Source: Sphingobium faniae (lineage in GTDB: Bacteria; Pseudomonadota; Alphaproteobacteria; Sphingomonadales; Sphingomonadaceae). From it: a stretch of DNA of 64,000 nucleotides. This document shows positions 18,474 through 27,077 of this stretch, piece after piece. The notes under the pieces were generated by a model. It saw only the letters and a program-made list of their open reading frames with translations. It searched no databases and was not told the origin of the DNA. The stretch lies in the NCBI GenBank assembly GCA_900100475.1, contig FMTU01000004.1, positions 255,501 through 319,500 of the forward strand, written 5' to 3'. Within the stretch, counting starts at the first letter, position 1, and the number at the start of each line of letters is the position of its first letter. Both the position numbers and the translations under genes were made by a program.

Positions 18474-20900
18474 ATGGACGCAGCCCTTCCCGATCCGTTG
18501 GAGCGATGGTTCGCGGATCGCGGCTGGACACCGCGCCGCCATCAACGCGCCATGCTGGCCGCGGCGCGCCGGGGCGACCATGCGCTGCTCGTCGCGCCCC
18601 CCGGGGCGGGCAAGACGCTGGCGGGTTTCCTCCCCACGCTCGCCGACCTGATCGAGCAGCCGGGGGAGGGGCTTCACACGCTTTATATCTCCCCGTTGAA
18701 GGCGCTGGCGGTGGACGTGCGCCGCAATCTGCTGACGCCGATCGAGGAGATGGGCCTTCCCATCCGTGTCGAAACCCGCACCGGCGACACGCCGTCGGAC
18801 CGCAAGGCCCGCCAGCGCGCGCGCCCGCCGCAAATCCTGCTCACCACGCCTGAATCGCTCTCGCTGCTGCTCAGCTATCCCGACAGCTTCCTGATGTTTT
18901 CGGACCTGAAGACCGTCATCGTCGATGAAGTCCACGCCTTCGCGACGCAAAAGCGCGGCGATCTGCTCAACCTCTCGCTGGCGCGTTTGCAGGCGATCCA
19001 TCCGCAACTGCGCCGCGTGGCGCTGTCCGCCACAGTGGCGGATGTGGACGCCTATCGCGCCTGGCTCGCGCCCGATGGCGATATCGACACGGTGAAACCC
19101 GTGCTGGGCGAGCAGGGCGCGGAGCCGAATGTCGCGATCCTCATCCCCGAAGGGCGCATCCCATGGTCGGGCCACAGCGGCAAATATGCCGCCGGACAGG
19201 TGATGGAGGAGATCGAGCGGCGGCAGACCACGCTCGTCTTCTGCAACACGCGGGGGCTGGCCGAACTGATCTTCCAGTCGCTCTGGGCGGTGAACGACTC
19301 GAACCTGCCCATCGCGATCCACCATGGCAGCCTGTCCATCGAAGCGCGGCGCAAGGTGGAAAGCGCCATGGCGGCGGGGAAATTGCGCGGTCTCGTCGCC
19401 ACCGCGTCGCTCGACCTGGGCGTCGATTGGGGCAATGTCGATTGCGTGATCCAGATGGGCGCGCCCAAGGGCAGTTCGCGCCTGCTCCAGCGGATCGGGC
19501 GCGCCAATCACCGGCTCGACATGCCCAGCGAGGCGATCCTGATCCCCGGCAACCGTTTTGAATATCTGGAGGCCCGCGCCGCACTCGACGCGGTGGAAGC
19601 AGGCGAGCGCGATACCGACGATTTCCGCCCCGGCAGTCTTGATGTGCTGGCCCAGCATGTGATGGCGATGGCCTGCGCCGCGCCCTTTCGGGAGGAGGAA
19701 TTGCTGGCCGAAATCCGCTCCGCCGCGCCCTATGGCGCGCTGACGGACGAAGCCTTCGCCCATGTCCTGCATTTCATCGAGGGCGGCGGCTATGCCCTGC
19801 GCGCCTATGACCGCTTCAAGCGGCTGACCCGCGAGGGAGGGGGCGAGGGAGGGGGAGGCATATGGCGCGTTTCTCATCCCCGTTTCATCCAGCAGCACCG
19901 CCTGAACGCAGGCATCATCGTCGACCAGCCGGTGCTCGACGTGCGTTTCGCCAATGGACGCAAGTTGGGCACCGTGGAGGAAGGCTTCGCCGCCGCGCTG
20001 CGGCCGGGCGACAGCTTCTTCTTTTCCGGCATGGCGCTGGAGGTGGTGCGGATGGATTTGACCGACCTCATCGTCCGCGCGACGGCGAAACGGGCGCGGC
20101 TGCCAAGCTGGGGCGGCACGCGCATGGCCATGTCCACGCGGCTTGCCGACCGGGTCCGCCACTTCCTCGCCGAGCCGGAGGAATGGCACCGCTTCCCCGA
20201 AGACGTGCGCGAATGGCTGGAGATGCAGAAAGTGCGGTCCGCACTGCCGCAGCCGGGGCAACTCCTGGTCGAAACCTTTCCGCATGAAGGGCGGCATTAT
20301 CTGGTCTGCTACAGTTTCGAAGGGTGGACCGCGCATCAGTCGCTGGGGATGCTGCTCACCCGCCGCATGGACGCGCAAGGGCTGATGCCGCTGGGTTTCG
20401 TATCGAACGACTATGCGCTGGCGGTCTATGGCCTGAAGCCCGTCACCGACCCGCAGAGCCTGTTTTCCGCCGACATACTCGACCATGAATTTGTCGAGTG
20501 GGTGGAGCAGTCGAGTCTGCTCAAGCGCGCCTTCCGCGACGTGGCCGTGATCTCCGGCCTGATCGAGCGGCAACATCCCGGCAAGCGCAAGACCGGGCGG
20601 CAGGTGACCTTCTCCACCGACCTCATCTACGACGTGCTGCGCAAATATCAGCCCGATCACCTGCTGCTGAAAGCCGCATGGGCCGACGCCCGCGCGCGGA
20701 TGACCGATGTGGGGCGTCTGGGCGACCTGATCGACCGCGCCGCCTCCACCATATTGCATGTCGATCTGGATCGCGTCAGCCCGCTGGCGGTCCCGGTCCT
20801 GATCCTCATCGGGCGCGAACAGGTCGCGCAGGCGGCGGCGGAGGATGCCCTGCTGATCGAAGCGGAAGCACTGGTGGCAGAAGCGATGCGGGCGGATTAG
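18474..20900 (+). CDS. Lhr-like ligase-associated DEXH-box DNA helicase
   Basis: 808 residues from ATG 18474; the longer frame upstream overlaps the divergent promoter region. Walker A PPGAGKT is at 42-48, DEVH box at 151-154, SAT motif in RVALSATVAD, and motif VI-like QRIGRANHR. This is followed by the winged-helix and Lhr-core domains. In many bacteria this helicase is encoded with an ATP-dependent ligase, an exonuclease and a phosphoesterase in a DNA-repair cassette; none of those is adjacent here. A Gly/Glu run (REGGGEGGGG) encoded by purine-rich repeats near 19,835-19,860 inserts into a loop. Confidence 0.9.
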   Translation: MDAALPDPLERWFADRGWTPRRHQRAMLAAARRGDHALLVAPPGAGKTLAGFLPTLADLIEQPGEGLHTLYISPLKALAVDVRRNLLTPIEEMGLPIRVETRTGDTPSDRKARQRARPPQILLTTPESLSLLLSYPDSFLMFSDLKTVIVDEVHAFATQKRGDLLNLSLARLQAIHPQLRRVALSATVADVDAYRAWLAPDGDIDTVKPVLGEQGAEPNVAILIPEGRIPWSGHSGKYAAGQVMEEIERRQTTLVFCNTRGLAELIFQSLWAVNDSNLPIAIHHGSLSIEARRKVESAMAAGKLRGLVATASLDLGVDWGNVDCVIQMGAPKGSSRLLQRIGRANHRLDMPSEAILIPGNRFEYLEARAALDAVEAGERDTDDFRPGSLDVLAQHVMAMACAAPFREEELLAEIRSAAPYGALTDEAFAHVLHFIEGGGYALRAYDRFKRLTREGGGEGGGGIWRVSHPRFIQQHRLNAGIIVDQPVLDVRFANGRKLGTVEEGFAAALRPGDSFFFSGMALEVVRMDLTDLIVRATAKRARLPSWGGTRMAMSTRLADRVRHFLAEPEEWHRFPEDVREWLEMQKVRSALPQPGQLLVETFPHEGRHYLVCYSFEGWTAHQSLGMLLTRRMDAQGLMPLGFVSNDYALAVYGLKPVTDPQSLFSADILDHEFVEWVEQSSLLKRAFRDVAVISGLIERQHPGKRKTGRQVTFSTDLIYDVLRKYQPDHLLLKAAWADARARMTDVGRLGDLIDRAASTILHVDLDRVSPLAVPVLILIGREQVAQAAAEDALLIEAEALVAEAMRAD

Positions 20901-21157
20901 GCGGGCGTTTCCACCAGCTCCGCGATTTCGAACATATGGCTTTTCCAGCCGCGCATCCGTGCGGCTTCCTGCGTGGCTATGCGTTTCTTCCTGGCTTCGG
21001 CAAGGGAGCGGGTGTGGCCCCAGAAAACCTCCGTCTTGCCATTCTGCAGTTCGGCGACGATGCGCCAATAATGGGTGAAACCGTCCGTCGTCGGGCCGAT
21101 GGTCTTCACATAGCCATCGGGCATGGTGGCCGTCAGATAACGCCTTTTCTTCGCCAT
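20897..21157 (-). CDS. Conserved hypothetical protein, 86 aa
   Basis: 86 residues from ATG 21157 (MAKKRRYLTATMPDGYVKTIGP); the longer frame runs into ygjP and is rejected. It is basic, without signal peptide or membrane segment, and its pattern of short strands (YVKTIGPTTDGFTHYWRIVAEL) followed by an Arg-rich helix suggests a small soluble domain. The stop overlaps the helicase stop by four bases in convergent orientation, and its start lies only a few bases beyond the stop of the ygjP-like gene, with which it probably forms the end of the SCO-ycgN-ygjP operon. I do not recognise the family. Confidence 0.65.
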   Translation of the reverse strand: MAKKRRYLTATMPDGYVKTIGPTTDGFTHYWRIVAELQNGKTEVFWGHTRSLAEARKKRIATQEAARMRGWKSHMFEIAELVETPA

Positions 21158-21161
21158 GCGC

Positions 21162-21899
21162 CTATCCCATGAAGCGATGCAGCCCCGCGCCATGCGCCCG
21201 CAGCCAGGCGCGCGCCGGGCGGGGATCGCGGCCGAACAACCGGGCATGGGCGGCGTGGAAGGCGGGGCTGTGGTCCATGTGGAGCAGATGCGCCAGTTCA
21301 TGCGCCACGGTCGCCTGCCGCACCTCCGGCGGGCAGAGGATCAGCCGCCAGCTATAGCGAATCGCGCCGCTCGATGCGCAACTGCCCCAGCGGCTGCGCG
21401 GATCGCCCACCCCCACGGAGGCGACCGTCAGTCCATGCGCGCGCGCCAGTTCCCGCGTTTCGCTTTCCAGCACCGTCCTGGCCCGGCCCTTGAGCCAGCG
21501 CAGCACGCGCGGGGCCACCGATTCGGCGGCTCCGCCCAGCAGCAGCCGGTCCTCCTCCAGCCGGATCGTGCGGGTGGTTCCTTCCATCCAGCAGATCCGC
21601 ACCTCGCGGCCCTCCAGCGGAAAGACCGCGCCATCGCCCAGCGTCACCAGCGCGGGGCAGGCGCGCATCTGCGCCTTCACCCAGCCTTCATGCCCCTGCG
21701 CCCAGCCGAGCGCGCGTTTCAGGCTGGCGCGGGCGGGCAGGGACAGGCGTAATTCGCCCCGCGCCCCATCCAGCGACAGCTTATAGGCCCGCGCCCGCGC
21801 TGAGCGGCGGACGCGCACCGGCACCGCGACGCCATCGACCAGAATCGCCGCTTCGTCAGAGTTCCCGGTCGACAAGATGATGTTCCCAATCGCCCGCAT
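21162..21899 (-). CDS. YgjP/SprT-like zinc metallopeptidase (M48-related, DUF45)
   Basis: About 245 residues if started at ATG 21899, which overlaps the ycgN-like gene by 44 bases; a later GTG start near VPVRVRRSAR is equally possible. Zinc motif HELAH is at 200-204, with the third His in HMDHSPAF (H210), and RWGSCASSGAIRYSWRLI before it, the hallmark of the YgjP/DUF45 family. Family members resemble the wss/SprT metalloproteases; substrates are unknown. It belongs to a run SCO-ycgN-ygjP-hypothetical with overlapping ends. Confidence 0.85.
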   Translation of the reverse strand: MRAIGNIILSTGNSDEAAILVDGVAVPVRVRRSARARAYKLSLDGARGELRLSLPARASLKRALGWAQGHEGWVKAQMRACPALVTLGDGAVFPLEGREVRICWMEGTTRTIRLEEDRLLLGGAAESVAPRVLRWLKGRARTVLESETRELARAHGLTVASVGVGDPRSRWGSCASSGAIRYSWRLILCPPEVRQATVAHELAHLLHMDHSPAFHAAHARLFGRDPRPARAWLRAHGAGLHRFMG

Positions 21900-22299
21900 C
21901 CGCCTCCGCCACGGTCCAGCCGCGCACGGATTCGCCGGCACGGTGGACAGCTTCGCGATCGCCGCAGATCAGGTAATGCCAGGACGGCAATGGCTTGCCC
22001 TCTTCCCGCAGGCGGTAGGCGCAGGTACGGGGCAGCCAGCCGATCTGCTTCACCTTTTGCGGCGTCAGGCGCACGCAATCGGGCACAAAGCGGCGGCGGT
22101 CCTTGTAATTGGTGCATTGCCCGCTCTGCCGGTCGAGCAGGCGGCAGGCGACATTGGTGGGATAGATGCGCCCCGTATCCTCATCCTCCGCCTTGTGCAG
22201 GCAACATTTGCCGCACCCGTCGCACAAGGCTTCCCATTGCGCGCGGTCAAGCTGGCCGAGGGGCTTTTCCCAAAATTCCAATGGCCTCACTTCACCCAT
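21856..22299 (-). CDS. YcgN family cysteine-cluster protein (UPF0260)
   Basis: 147 residues. The conserved cysteine cluster C26-x2-C29-x2-C32-C33 (LCDGCGKCCLHK) and later cysteines in ACRLLDRQSGQCTNYKDRRRFVPDC match the zinc/iron-chelating CxxCxxCC family that YcgN belongs to. Its ATG overlaps the stop of the SCO gene by 13 bases. Because SCO proteins deliver copper to cytochrome oxidase, a metal-handling role is attractive, but no function has been established for this family. Confidence 0.9.
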   Translation of the reverse strand: MGEVRPLEFWEKPLGQLDRAQWEALCDGCGKCCLHKAEDEDTGRIYPTNVACRLLDRQSGQCTNYKDRRRFVPDCVRLTPQKVKQIGWLPRTCAYRLREEGKPLPSWHYLICGDREAVHRAGESVRGWTVAEADAGDWEHHLVDREL

Positions 22300-22916
22300 T
22301 TTTCGAGGGACGCGAGCACATGGTCCGGCGATCCTTCATCTACATCCGGCGTCCCCGGATCATCCACCGGCACCAGCGCGATCGGCGCGCCATCCGGGCC
22401 AAAGAGATAGGGCGTGCGGCTGTGGCCGACCAGATAATCGCTCGCGCCCTGCGACTCTTCCCGCTGATAGACGACGGCAAAATCCTTCGCGACCTTCGCG
22501 ATCTCCTCCGGCGTGCCGGTAAGGCCGATGAGGCGCGGGTGAAAGGCGTTCACATAGGTCTTGACCGTGGCGGGCGTGTCGCGTTCCGGGTCGACGCTGA
22601 TGAAGATGGGCTGAACTTGTCCGGCGAGAGCGGGACTTTCCTTCTCGAACTTCGCAAACGCCTGCATGATGCGTTGCAGGTCGACCGGGCACACGTCCGG
22701 GCAATAGGTATAGCCGAAATAGACGAGGCGGTATCGGCCCTGGAAATCGTCCCAGCGCACCTTCTTCCCATCCTGATCGGTGAGGGTGAAAGGCGCGCCG
22801 ATCCTGGCCCCCACCAATTCGCCCTGCGGGCTTGATGCATTGTCCGCGCCGCCCATATTACAGGCGGCCAGCAGGGCAAGGACGGGCAGGGCGGCGGTGA
22901 TCAACGCTTTGTTCAT
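22287..22916 (-). CDS. SCO1/SenC family copper chaperone lipoprotein
   Basis: 209 residues from ATG 22916 (MNKALITAAL); an ATG five codons upstream is less likely. It has a lipoprotein signal with lipobox LLAAC (C19) and a thioredoxin-like domain with the copper motif YCPDVCP (C72, C76) and its distal ligand H165 in YLVGHSRTPY. It is expected to be anchored in the inner membrane facing the periplasm and to help assemble the CuA centre of cytochrome c oxidase. It is first in the operon and divergent from the ankyrin gene across 59 bp. Confidence 0.94.
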   Translation of the reverse strand: MNKALITAALPVLALLAACNMGGADNASSPQGELVGARIGAPFTLTDQDGKKVRWDDFQGRYRLVYFGYTYCPDVCPVDLQRIMQAFAKFEKESPALAGQVQPIFISVDPERDTPATVKTYVNAFHPRLIGLTGTPEEIAKVAKDFAVVYQREESQGASDYLVGHSRTPYLFGPDGAPIALVPVDDPGTPDVDEGSPDHVLASLEKWVK

Positions 22917-22975
22917 GGCACGGCCAGCCATGCCCTGCTAAGACCGCATTTGCAAATCCAACGGGGCGTAAAAGC

Positions 22976-23593
22976 ATGAAGAGATGGTTTTGGGGTGTTC
23001 GCGGCGCGGCGATGGCCTTGGCCCTGTTGTCCCCCATGGCGGCGCAAGCGCAGTTTTCGGACGCCTACAACTTCCTGAAAGCGGTCAAGGATGTAGACGG
23101 GCAGAAGGTGACCGACCTGCTGCAAAAACCCGGTTCCACGGTCATCAACAGCCGCGACGTGACCACGGGCGAAACCGCGCTGCACTATATCATCGCCCGG
23201 CGCGACAATAGCTGGCTGACCTTCCTGCTGTCCAAGGACGCCAATCCCAATCTGGCGGACAATCGCGGCAACACCCCGTTGATGAACGCGGTGCAGGCGC
23301 GTTTCGAGGATGGGGTGCGGACCTTGCTGACATATGGGGCGCAAGTGGACAAGACCAATGACAGCGGGGAAACGCCGCTGATCCGCGCGGTGCAACTGCG
23401 GGACGTGGCGCTGGCGCGGCTGCTGGTGGCGCAGGGGGCCAATCCCGACCGGCGCGATACGCTGGCGGGCATGTCCGCGCGCGATTATGCAAAGCGCGAC
23501 GGCCGCACGCCGGGTCTGGTCGAAGCGCTCGACAGCGCCAAGCCCAAAAGCGCCGCGCCGAGCGGTCCGGTGCAAGGCCCTGTATTCCGCTGA
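22976..23593 (+). CDS. Exported ankyrin-repeat protein
   Basis: 205 residues. A signal peptide (MKRWFWGVRGAAMALAL, cleavage near AQAQ) is followed by about four ankyrin repeats between 30 and 165: the phrases TGETALHYIIARRD, RGNTPLMNAVQARFEDGVRTLL and SGETPLIRAVQLRDVALARLLVAQGANP are textbook repeats. A Pro/Ser/Ala-rich tail follows. It is probably a periplasmic protein-binding scaffold; the partner is unknown. It is transcribed away from the SCO gene, so the two may share a regulatory region. Confidence 0.88.
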   Translation: MKRWFWGVRGAAMALALLSPMAAQAQFSDAYNFLKAVKDVDGQKVTDLLQKPGSTVINSRDVTTGETALHYIIARRDNSWLTFLLSKDANPNLADNRGNTPLMNAVQARFEDGVRTLLTYGAQVDKTNDSGETPLIRAVQLRDVALARLLVAQGANPDRRDTLAGMSARDYAKRDGRTPGLVEALDSAKPKSAAPSGPVQGPVFR

Positions 23594-23597
23594 TCCC

Positions 23598-24095
23598 CTA
23601 CCAGCCGATCTTCGCCGCATGGTTGGGATCGGCAAGCGCGGTCAACCGCCGGGCCGCGCGGCGGGCGAAGCGCAACGTCTCCGCCTTGCGCCGCGCCGCC
23701 GCCAGCGCTTCGGTCGGGGCGGGACGGAGCAGTTCCGCATCATATTGATCAGCGACGATCAGGCCCGTCCGTTCAGGACATAGCGCCTCGCTATCGAACA
23801 GCGACAGATCGAAACCCGACGGCACCGCCCAGTAGAAACGGTCGCAGAAGTCAAAATAGTCCGGCCATTTCATATCGCCCAGCAGATCAGCGCGGCTGCA
23901 CTTGATTTCCACGATGGTGATGTGCCCCGCGCCGTCCAGCGCCATGATGTCGGCGCGACGGCCATTGGGCAGCGGCACTTCCAATATGCCGCTCATGTCG
24001 TGGCGGTAGAAAAGGCGCAGCGTCCCCCGCGCCACGGCCAGCGCCGTGCCATCGGTCAGGGGAGAACAGCTCTGGGCGGCGGCCATGTCATTCAT
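23598..24095 (-). CDS. mmcB: MmcB family DNA repair protein, SOS-regulated
   Basis: 165 residues with a PD-(D/E)XK nuclease-like core: RRADIMALDGAGHITIVEIKCSRAD carries the acidic-x(n)-E-x-K signature, and DFCDRFYWAVPSGFD follows. MmcB was described in Caulobacter crescentus as an SOS gene needed for mitomycin C resistance. Here a perfect alphaproteobacterial LexA box ends 13 bases before the ATG, which fits that assignment well. An intrinsic terminator of the upstream sleB-type gene separates the two, so mmcB has its own transcription unit. The stop is 4 bp from the convergent ankyrin gene. Confidence 0.92.
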   Translation of the reverse strand: MNDMAAAQSCSPLTDGTALAVARGTLRLFYRHDMSGILEVPLPNGRRADIMALDGAGHITIVEIKCSRADLLGDMKWPDYFDFCDRFYWAVPSGFDLSLFDSEALCPERTGLIVADQYDAELLRPAPTEALAAARRKAETLRFARRAARRLTALADPNHAAKIGW

Positions 24096-24108
24096 GCCTC
24101 ACCTTTTA

Positions 24109-24123
24109 GAACAAGTCATGAAC
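24109..24123 (-). promoter_or_regulatory. LexA (SOS) box of mmcB
   Basis: GAACAAGTCATGAAC on the plus strand is GTTC-N7-GTTC on the coding strand, the exact alphaproteobacterial SOS operator. It lies 13 bp upstream of the mmcB ATG, where bound LexA would block transcription start. Confidence 0.9.
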
Positions 24124-24128
24124 ATATG

Positions 24129-24163
24129 AAAAGCCGATTCGGAACGTTTCGTCCCGAATCGGC
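24129..24163 (-). terminator. Intrinsic terminator of the sleB-type gene
   Basis: GCCGATTCGG (24133-24142) pairs with CCGAATCGGC (24154-24163). On the minus strand the stem is followed by TTTT (24132-24129). It starts 25 bases after the sleB-type stop and insulates the SOS-controlled mmcB gene. Confidence 0.85.
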
Positions 24164-24187
24164 CATGGACTTTCGTCGCTGAAGGAA

Positions 24188-24850
24188 TCAGCGATAGAAG
24201 ATGTGATTGTCTATCGCCGCCAGCTTGGCCTTGCCCCAATTGGGCGAAACGCGGCGGGCATGGAAGAACAGCGCCCCTTCCGCCTGGCTGTCCCAGCTAT
24301 CCGCCATGGCGATCTGGGCGATGGCGACGGCTTCGCGCCAGCTTTCGCCGCCCATGCGGATCGGCGGCATCGAACGGCCGCGCACGAAGCTGAACTGGCT
24401 GGGCTGATAGACGACGCCGCACAGGCTGTCGGCGAAGCGGCCGGACCTGGCGCGGTTGATGACAACGCGCGCAACGGCAAGCTGGCCTTCCAGGCTTTCG
24501 CCCTTGGATTCGAAATAGACGGCCCCGGCGAGGCACTTCATGTCGTCGTCCAGATCCTCAGGAGCGCCATGCGCGTCAACCAAGGCGGCCAGGCTGCTGG
24601 CCTGCACGGAACCATCAGCGGAAGAAGGGGTTTCATCGGAAGCCAGCGGCTGCGCGACTTCGCGCGGCGCGGCAAAGATGACGGCGGGCTTCTGGTCGGC
24701 CGCGGGCGTCGCAGGGAGCGCGATGGCGACGGGCAGAGTTCCGGTAGAGGAAAGCGCTTCGCTGGCGGAGGATATATCAGACGCCGTAACCGCAGCGGCG
24801 GTGGACAGCGCAAATGCCGCAACGATCGCGGCCTTCAGACGAAAACTCAT
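24188..24850 (-). CDS. Cell wall hydrolase, SleB family
   Basis: 220 residues with a signal peptide (MSFRLKAAIVAAFALSTAAA), a Pro/Ser-rich linker to about residue 100, and a C-terminal SleB/hydrolase_2 domain: LAGAVYFESKGESLEGQLAVARVVINRA contains the catalytic Glu, and QFSFVRG and ALFFHARRVSPNW are conserved. It is probably a periplasmic lytic transglycosylase or amidase-like enzyme acting on peptidoglycan. It is a single gene with its own terminator, and its upstream region contains TTTTAACC, a possible half CtrA-like motif that I do not press. Confidence 0.9.
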   Translation of the reverse strand: MSFRLKAAIVAAFALSTAAAVTASDISSASEALSSTGTLPVAIALPATPAADQKPAVIFAAPREVAQPLASDETPSSADGSVQASSLAALVDAHGAPEDLDDDMKCLAGAVYFESKGESLEGQLAVARVVINRARSGRFADSLCGVVYQPSQFSFVRGRSMPPIRMGGESWREAVAIAQIAMADSWDSQAEGALFFHARRVSPNWGKAKLAAIDNHIFYR

Positions 24851-25025
24851 TATATCTCAAAAACGTGCGGTTCTTGGCCTGAAGCGTCTGTTTTAACCGA
24901 TATTCTGTGACGTTCGGCCGCCCCCCGTCTGCGTGTTTACCCTGTCCGTCCCCCTTGACGGCCATGGCAACCTGCGCGTTCAACAAGCGTCGGGGGCCTG
25001 TGCCCGCGCGGGAAAAGTTAGTCAA

Positions 25026-25367
25026 TCATGAACAGATTGTTTCAGCGGCGAATCGTTCCGCATCCGCGATATCAAGTTCGATTATCCACAGATCGGGGTC
25101 GGCCCGGCGGCGGCGCTCCATATATTGTGCAAGCGCCTGCGGCCCCTTGTCCACGGCAGGCCCGCAAAGGGCGAGTCGATAGCCGCCCTCATAGTCGGAA
25201 ATCCGCTCGAACAGGCCGGTTTCCCGTCCCTTTTCCAGCGTCTGGACCAGAATAACGCCGCTGCTTTCATCGCCCTTCACCAGCACGGTGGCAAAGCCGC
25301 CCGCCGCTGCGGCCCGCCGCACCAGCACGCCGATCAGCAGCGCGCTGGTCAACCGGTCAGCGGGCAT
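25026..25367 (-). CDS. DUF1491 family protein
   Basis: 113 residues, soluble, no signal peptide. The sequence LLIGVLVRRAAAAGGFATVLVKGDESSGVILVQT and RADPDLWIIELDIADAERF match this alphaproteobacterial family of unknown function. Its ATG overlaps the 3' end of the thioesterase gene by 11 bases, so it is the last member of a run ptsN-thioesterase-DUF1491. About 175 bp separate its stop from the sleB-type gene start. Confidence 0.85.
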   Translation of the reverse strand: MPADRLTSALLIGVLVRRAAAAGGFATVLVKGDESSGVILVQTLEKGRETGLFERISDYEGGYRLALCGPAVDKGPQALAQYMERRRRADPDLWIIELDIADAERFAAETICS

Positions 25368-25827
25368 AGCCCGGCAGGGAAGAGAGCGGATATTGCGATC
25401 GCATGAACGTGCCCGTGCCCCGGCCCACTTCCTCGCCCTCCGAATCGATCAGGCTGGCTTCAGCGACGTAAACCCGCCGCTTGCCGCTGATCCAGCGGCC
25501 CTCGGCCCGGATGCGACCGGGATGAATCGGGCGGGTGAAAAGCAGGTTGAAGGCCGTGGTCAACAGGAAGCGGTCGCTCACCAGACTGTTGGCGGCATAG
25601 AAGGCCGCGTCGTCCAGCATCTTGAAATAGACCGTGCCATGGACCGCGCCCGCGGCGTGGAACTGCCCTTCGTCCACATCGAATTCGATGACCGATCGCC
25701 CTGCTTCGGGAATCCGGAGGTCCGACTGGAACATCCGGTTGATCGGGGCGGAGCGATAGAGATTCTCCAGCGCCCGGAAATGCGCGGCTTCGCCGCTGGC
25801 GCCGGAAATGGAATCAGGCCGCGTCAC
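25357..25827 (-). CDS. PaaI family hotdog-fold thioesterase
   Basis: 156 residues from GTG 25827, with GGCGAGG upstream; an ATG at 25854 is the alternative and overlaps ptsN more deeply. The hotdog-fold core has FHAAGAVHGTVYFKMLDDAAFYAANSL, the active-site His/Gly and acidic helix typical of PaaI-like acyl-CoA thioesterases, and GKRRVYVAEASLIDSEGEEVGRGTGTF. The substrate is unknown. The gene is embedded between ptsN and the DUF1491 gene with short overlaps on both sides. Confidence 0.85.
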   Translation of the reverse strand: MTRPDSISGASGEAAHFRALENLYRSAPINRMFQSDLRIPEAGRSVIEFDVDEGQFHAAGAVHGTVYFKMLDDAAFYAANSLVSDRFLLTTAFNLLFTRPIHPGRIRAEGRWISGKRRVYVAEASLIDSEGEEVGRGTGTFMRSQYPLSSLPGYAR

Positions 25828-26281
25828 GCGCCTCGCCACCGGCCAGCAGGGCATAGAGCGCCTCGGCCGATCCCGCGCCGCGCAGACGGGTCACCTGATC
25901 CTCGTCCCGCAGATAGCGCGACACCCGCGCCAGCGTCTTGAGATGTTCCGCGCCGCTGTCGACGGGCGAAAGCAGGGCGAAGACGACATCGACCGGCGCA
26001 TCGTCCACCGCCTCGAACCCCACCGCCGGATCGACCAGAACGACCACGCCGCACATCTTCTGCAACTGGGCGATCTTCGCATGGGGGATGGCGACGCCGC
26101 CGCCAAAGCCGGTGGAACCCAGCTTCTCTCGCTCGAACAGGGCATCGGCCACATGCTCCGCGTCCAGCCCATAGGCATTCGCCGCCAGCGTGGCGATCTT
26201 CTGGAATAACTGTTTCTTGCCGTTCGCCGTCAGACCCGTCGCGAGTGCCTTGGGCGAAAGGATGTCGTTGAAATGAACCAT
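25814..26281 (-). CDS. ptsN: PTS IIA-like nitrogen regulatory protein PtsN (EIIA-Ntr)
   Basis: 155 residues from ATG 26281 (MVHFNDILSP). The phosphorylatable His sits in GVAIPHAKI near residue 70, in the standard EIIA-Ntr context EREKLGSTGFGGGVAIPH. It receives phosphate from NPr in the nitrogen PTS and modulates potassium, stringent and carbon-nitrogen responses. In proteobacteria ptsN often follows hpf, as it does here: hpf lies 136 bp upstream on the same strand. Confidence 0.95.
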   Translation of the reverse strand: MVHFNDILSPKALATGLTANGKKQLFQKIATLAANAYGLDAEHVADALFEREKLGSTGFGGGVAIPHAKIAQLQKMCGVVVLVDPAVGFEAVDDAPVDVVFALLSPVDSGAEHLKTLARVSRYLRDEDQVTRLRGAGSAEALYALLAGGEARDAA

Positions 26282-26417
26282 GTTCAATCCGGAACCGCCG
26301 GCCGCGCTTCAACCATGTGGGAAATATGCACGAACCGGATCTGTAAAGTCCGGCCCCATAGGACGCATGGGCGACAAGGTCAACCGCGCGTCCGGACAGG
26401 GCCGGATCATTCAAGGG

Positions 26418-27005
26418 TCAACCGCGCGGTTCGACCCAGCCGATCGTGCCGTCCTGACGGCGGTAGACCATATTATAGGCCGCCGTTCCCGCATTGAGGA
26501 ACAGCAACGCGTTGGTGTTGCGAAGGTCCAGCATCATGACTGCGTCAGACACGCTGGCTTCGGGGATGTCTACCCGTGTTTCCGCCACGATCAGCGGCGC
26601 TTCGGCCGGTTCTTCCTGTTCCTCAACCGAGGCGAAGATGGTGTAGCCCGCGCCGTCCAGACCGTCGAAACCATTGGTCCGCTCCGCTTCGGCGGCGGCA
26701 AACTGGGCGGACCGGTCCTTCAGGCGGCGCAGATAGCGGCGCAATTGCTTGTCGATCCGTTCTGCCGCCTGATCGAAGGCGGGATGCGCTTCCTGCGCCT
26801 CGCCCGCGCCTTTCAGGATCAGGCCCGTCATGACGTGACAGACGATATCGCAGTGGAAAGCCCCATGCGGGGCGGGACGGAACGTCACATGCGCCGACAG
26901 GGTACGGGAGAAATATTTCTCGACCATCGCCTCCAGTCGGGTCGTGACATGCTGCTTGAGCGCATCGCCCGTTTCGACCTGATGCCCGGAAACCCGAATA
27001 TCCAT
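26418..27005 (-). CDS. hpf: Ribosome hibernation promoting factor, long form
   Basis: 195 residues. The N-terminal S30AE/YfiA domain (1-105) has MDIRVSGHQVETGDALKQHV and the beta-alpha fold that occupies the mRNA channel. The C-terminal dimerisation domain (about 140-195) has VMMLDLRNTNALLFLNAGTAAYNMVYRRQDGTIGWVEP, diagnostic of long HPF that pairs 70S ribosomes into 100S particles. It lies 72 bp downstream of dnaQ on the same strand, with ptsN following. Confidence 0.95.
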   Translation of the reverse strand: MDIRVSGHQVETGDALKQHVTTRLEAMVEKYFSRTLSAHVTFRPAPHGAFHCDIVCHVMTGLILKGAGEAQEAHPAFDQAAERIDKQLRRYLRRLKDRSAQFAAAEAERTNGFDGLDGAGYTIFASVEEQEEPAEAPLIVAETRVDIPEASVSDAVMMLDLRNTNALLFLNAGTAAYNMVYRRQDGTIGWVEPRG

Positions 27006-27077
27006 ATGCCTTCTCCTTTATTCTTGCCGGACCGCCGGACAGGTGGGCCGGATGCGTGAGTTGAAAGGACAGGCCGG

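Noticed and set aside
18258..21068. 936-residue open frame antisense to the Lhr-like helicase
   Set aside because: Shadow of the helicase in the complementary frame, with no recognisable domain and overlapping three real genes.
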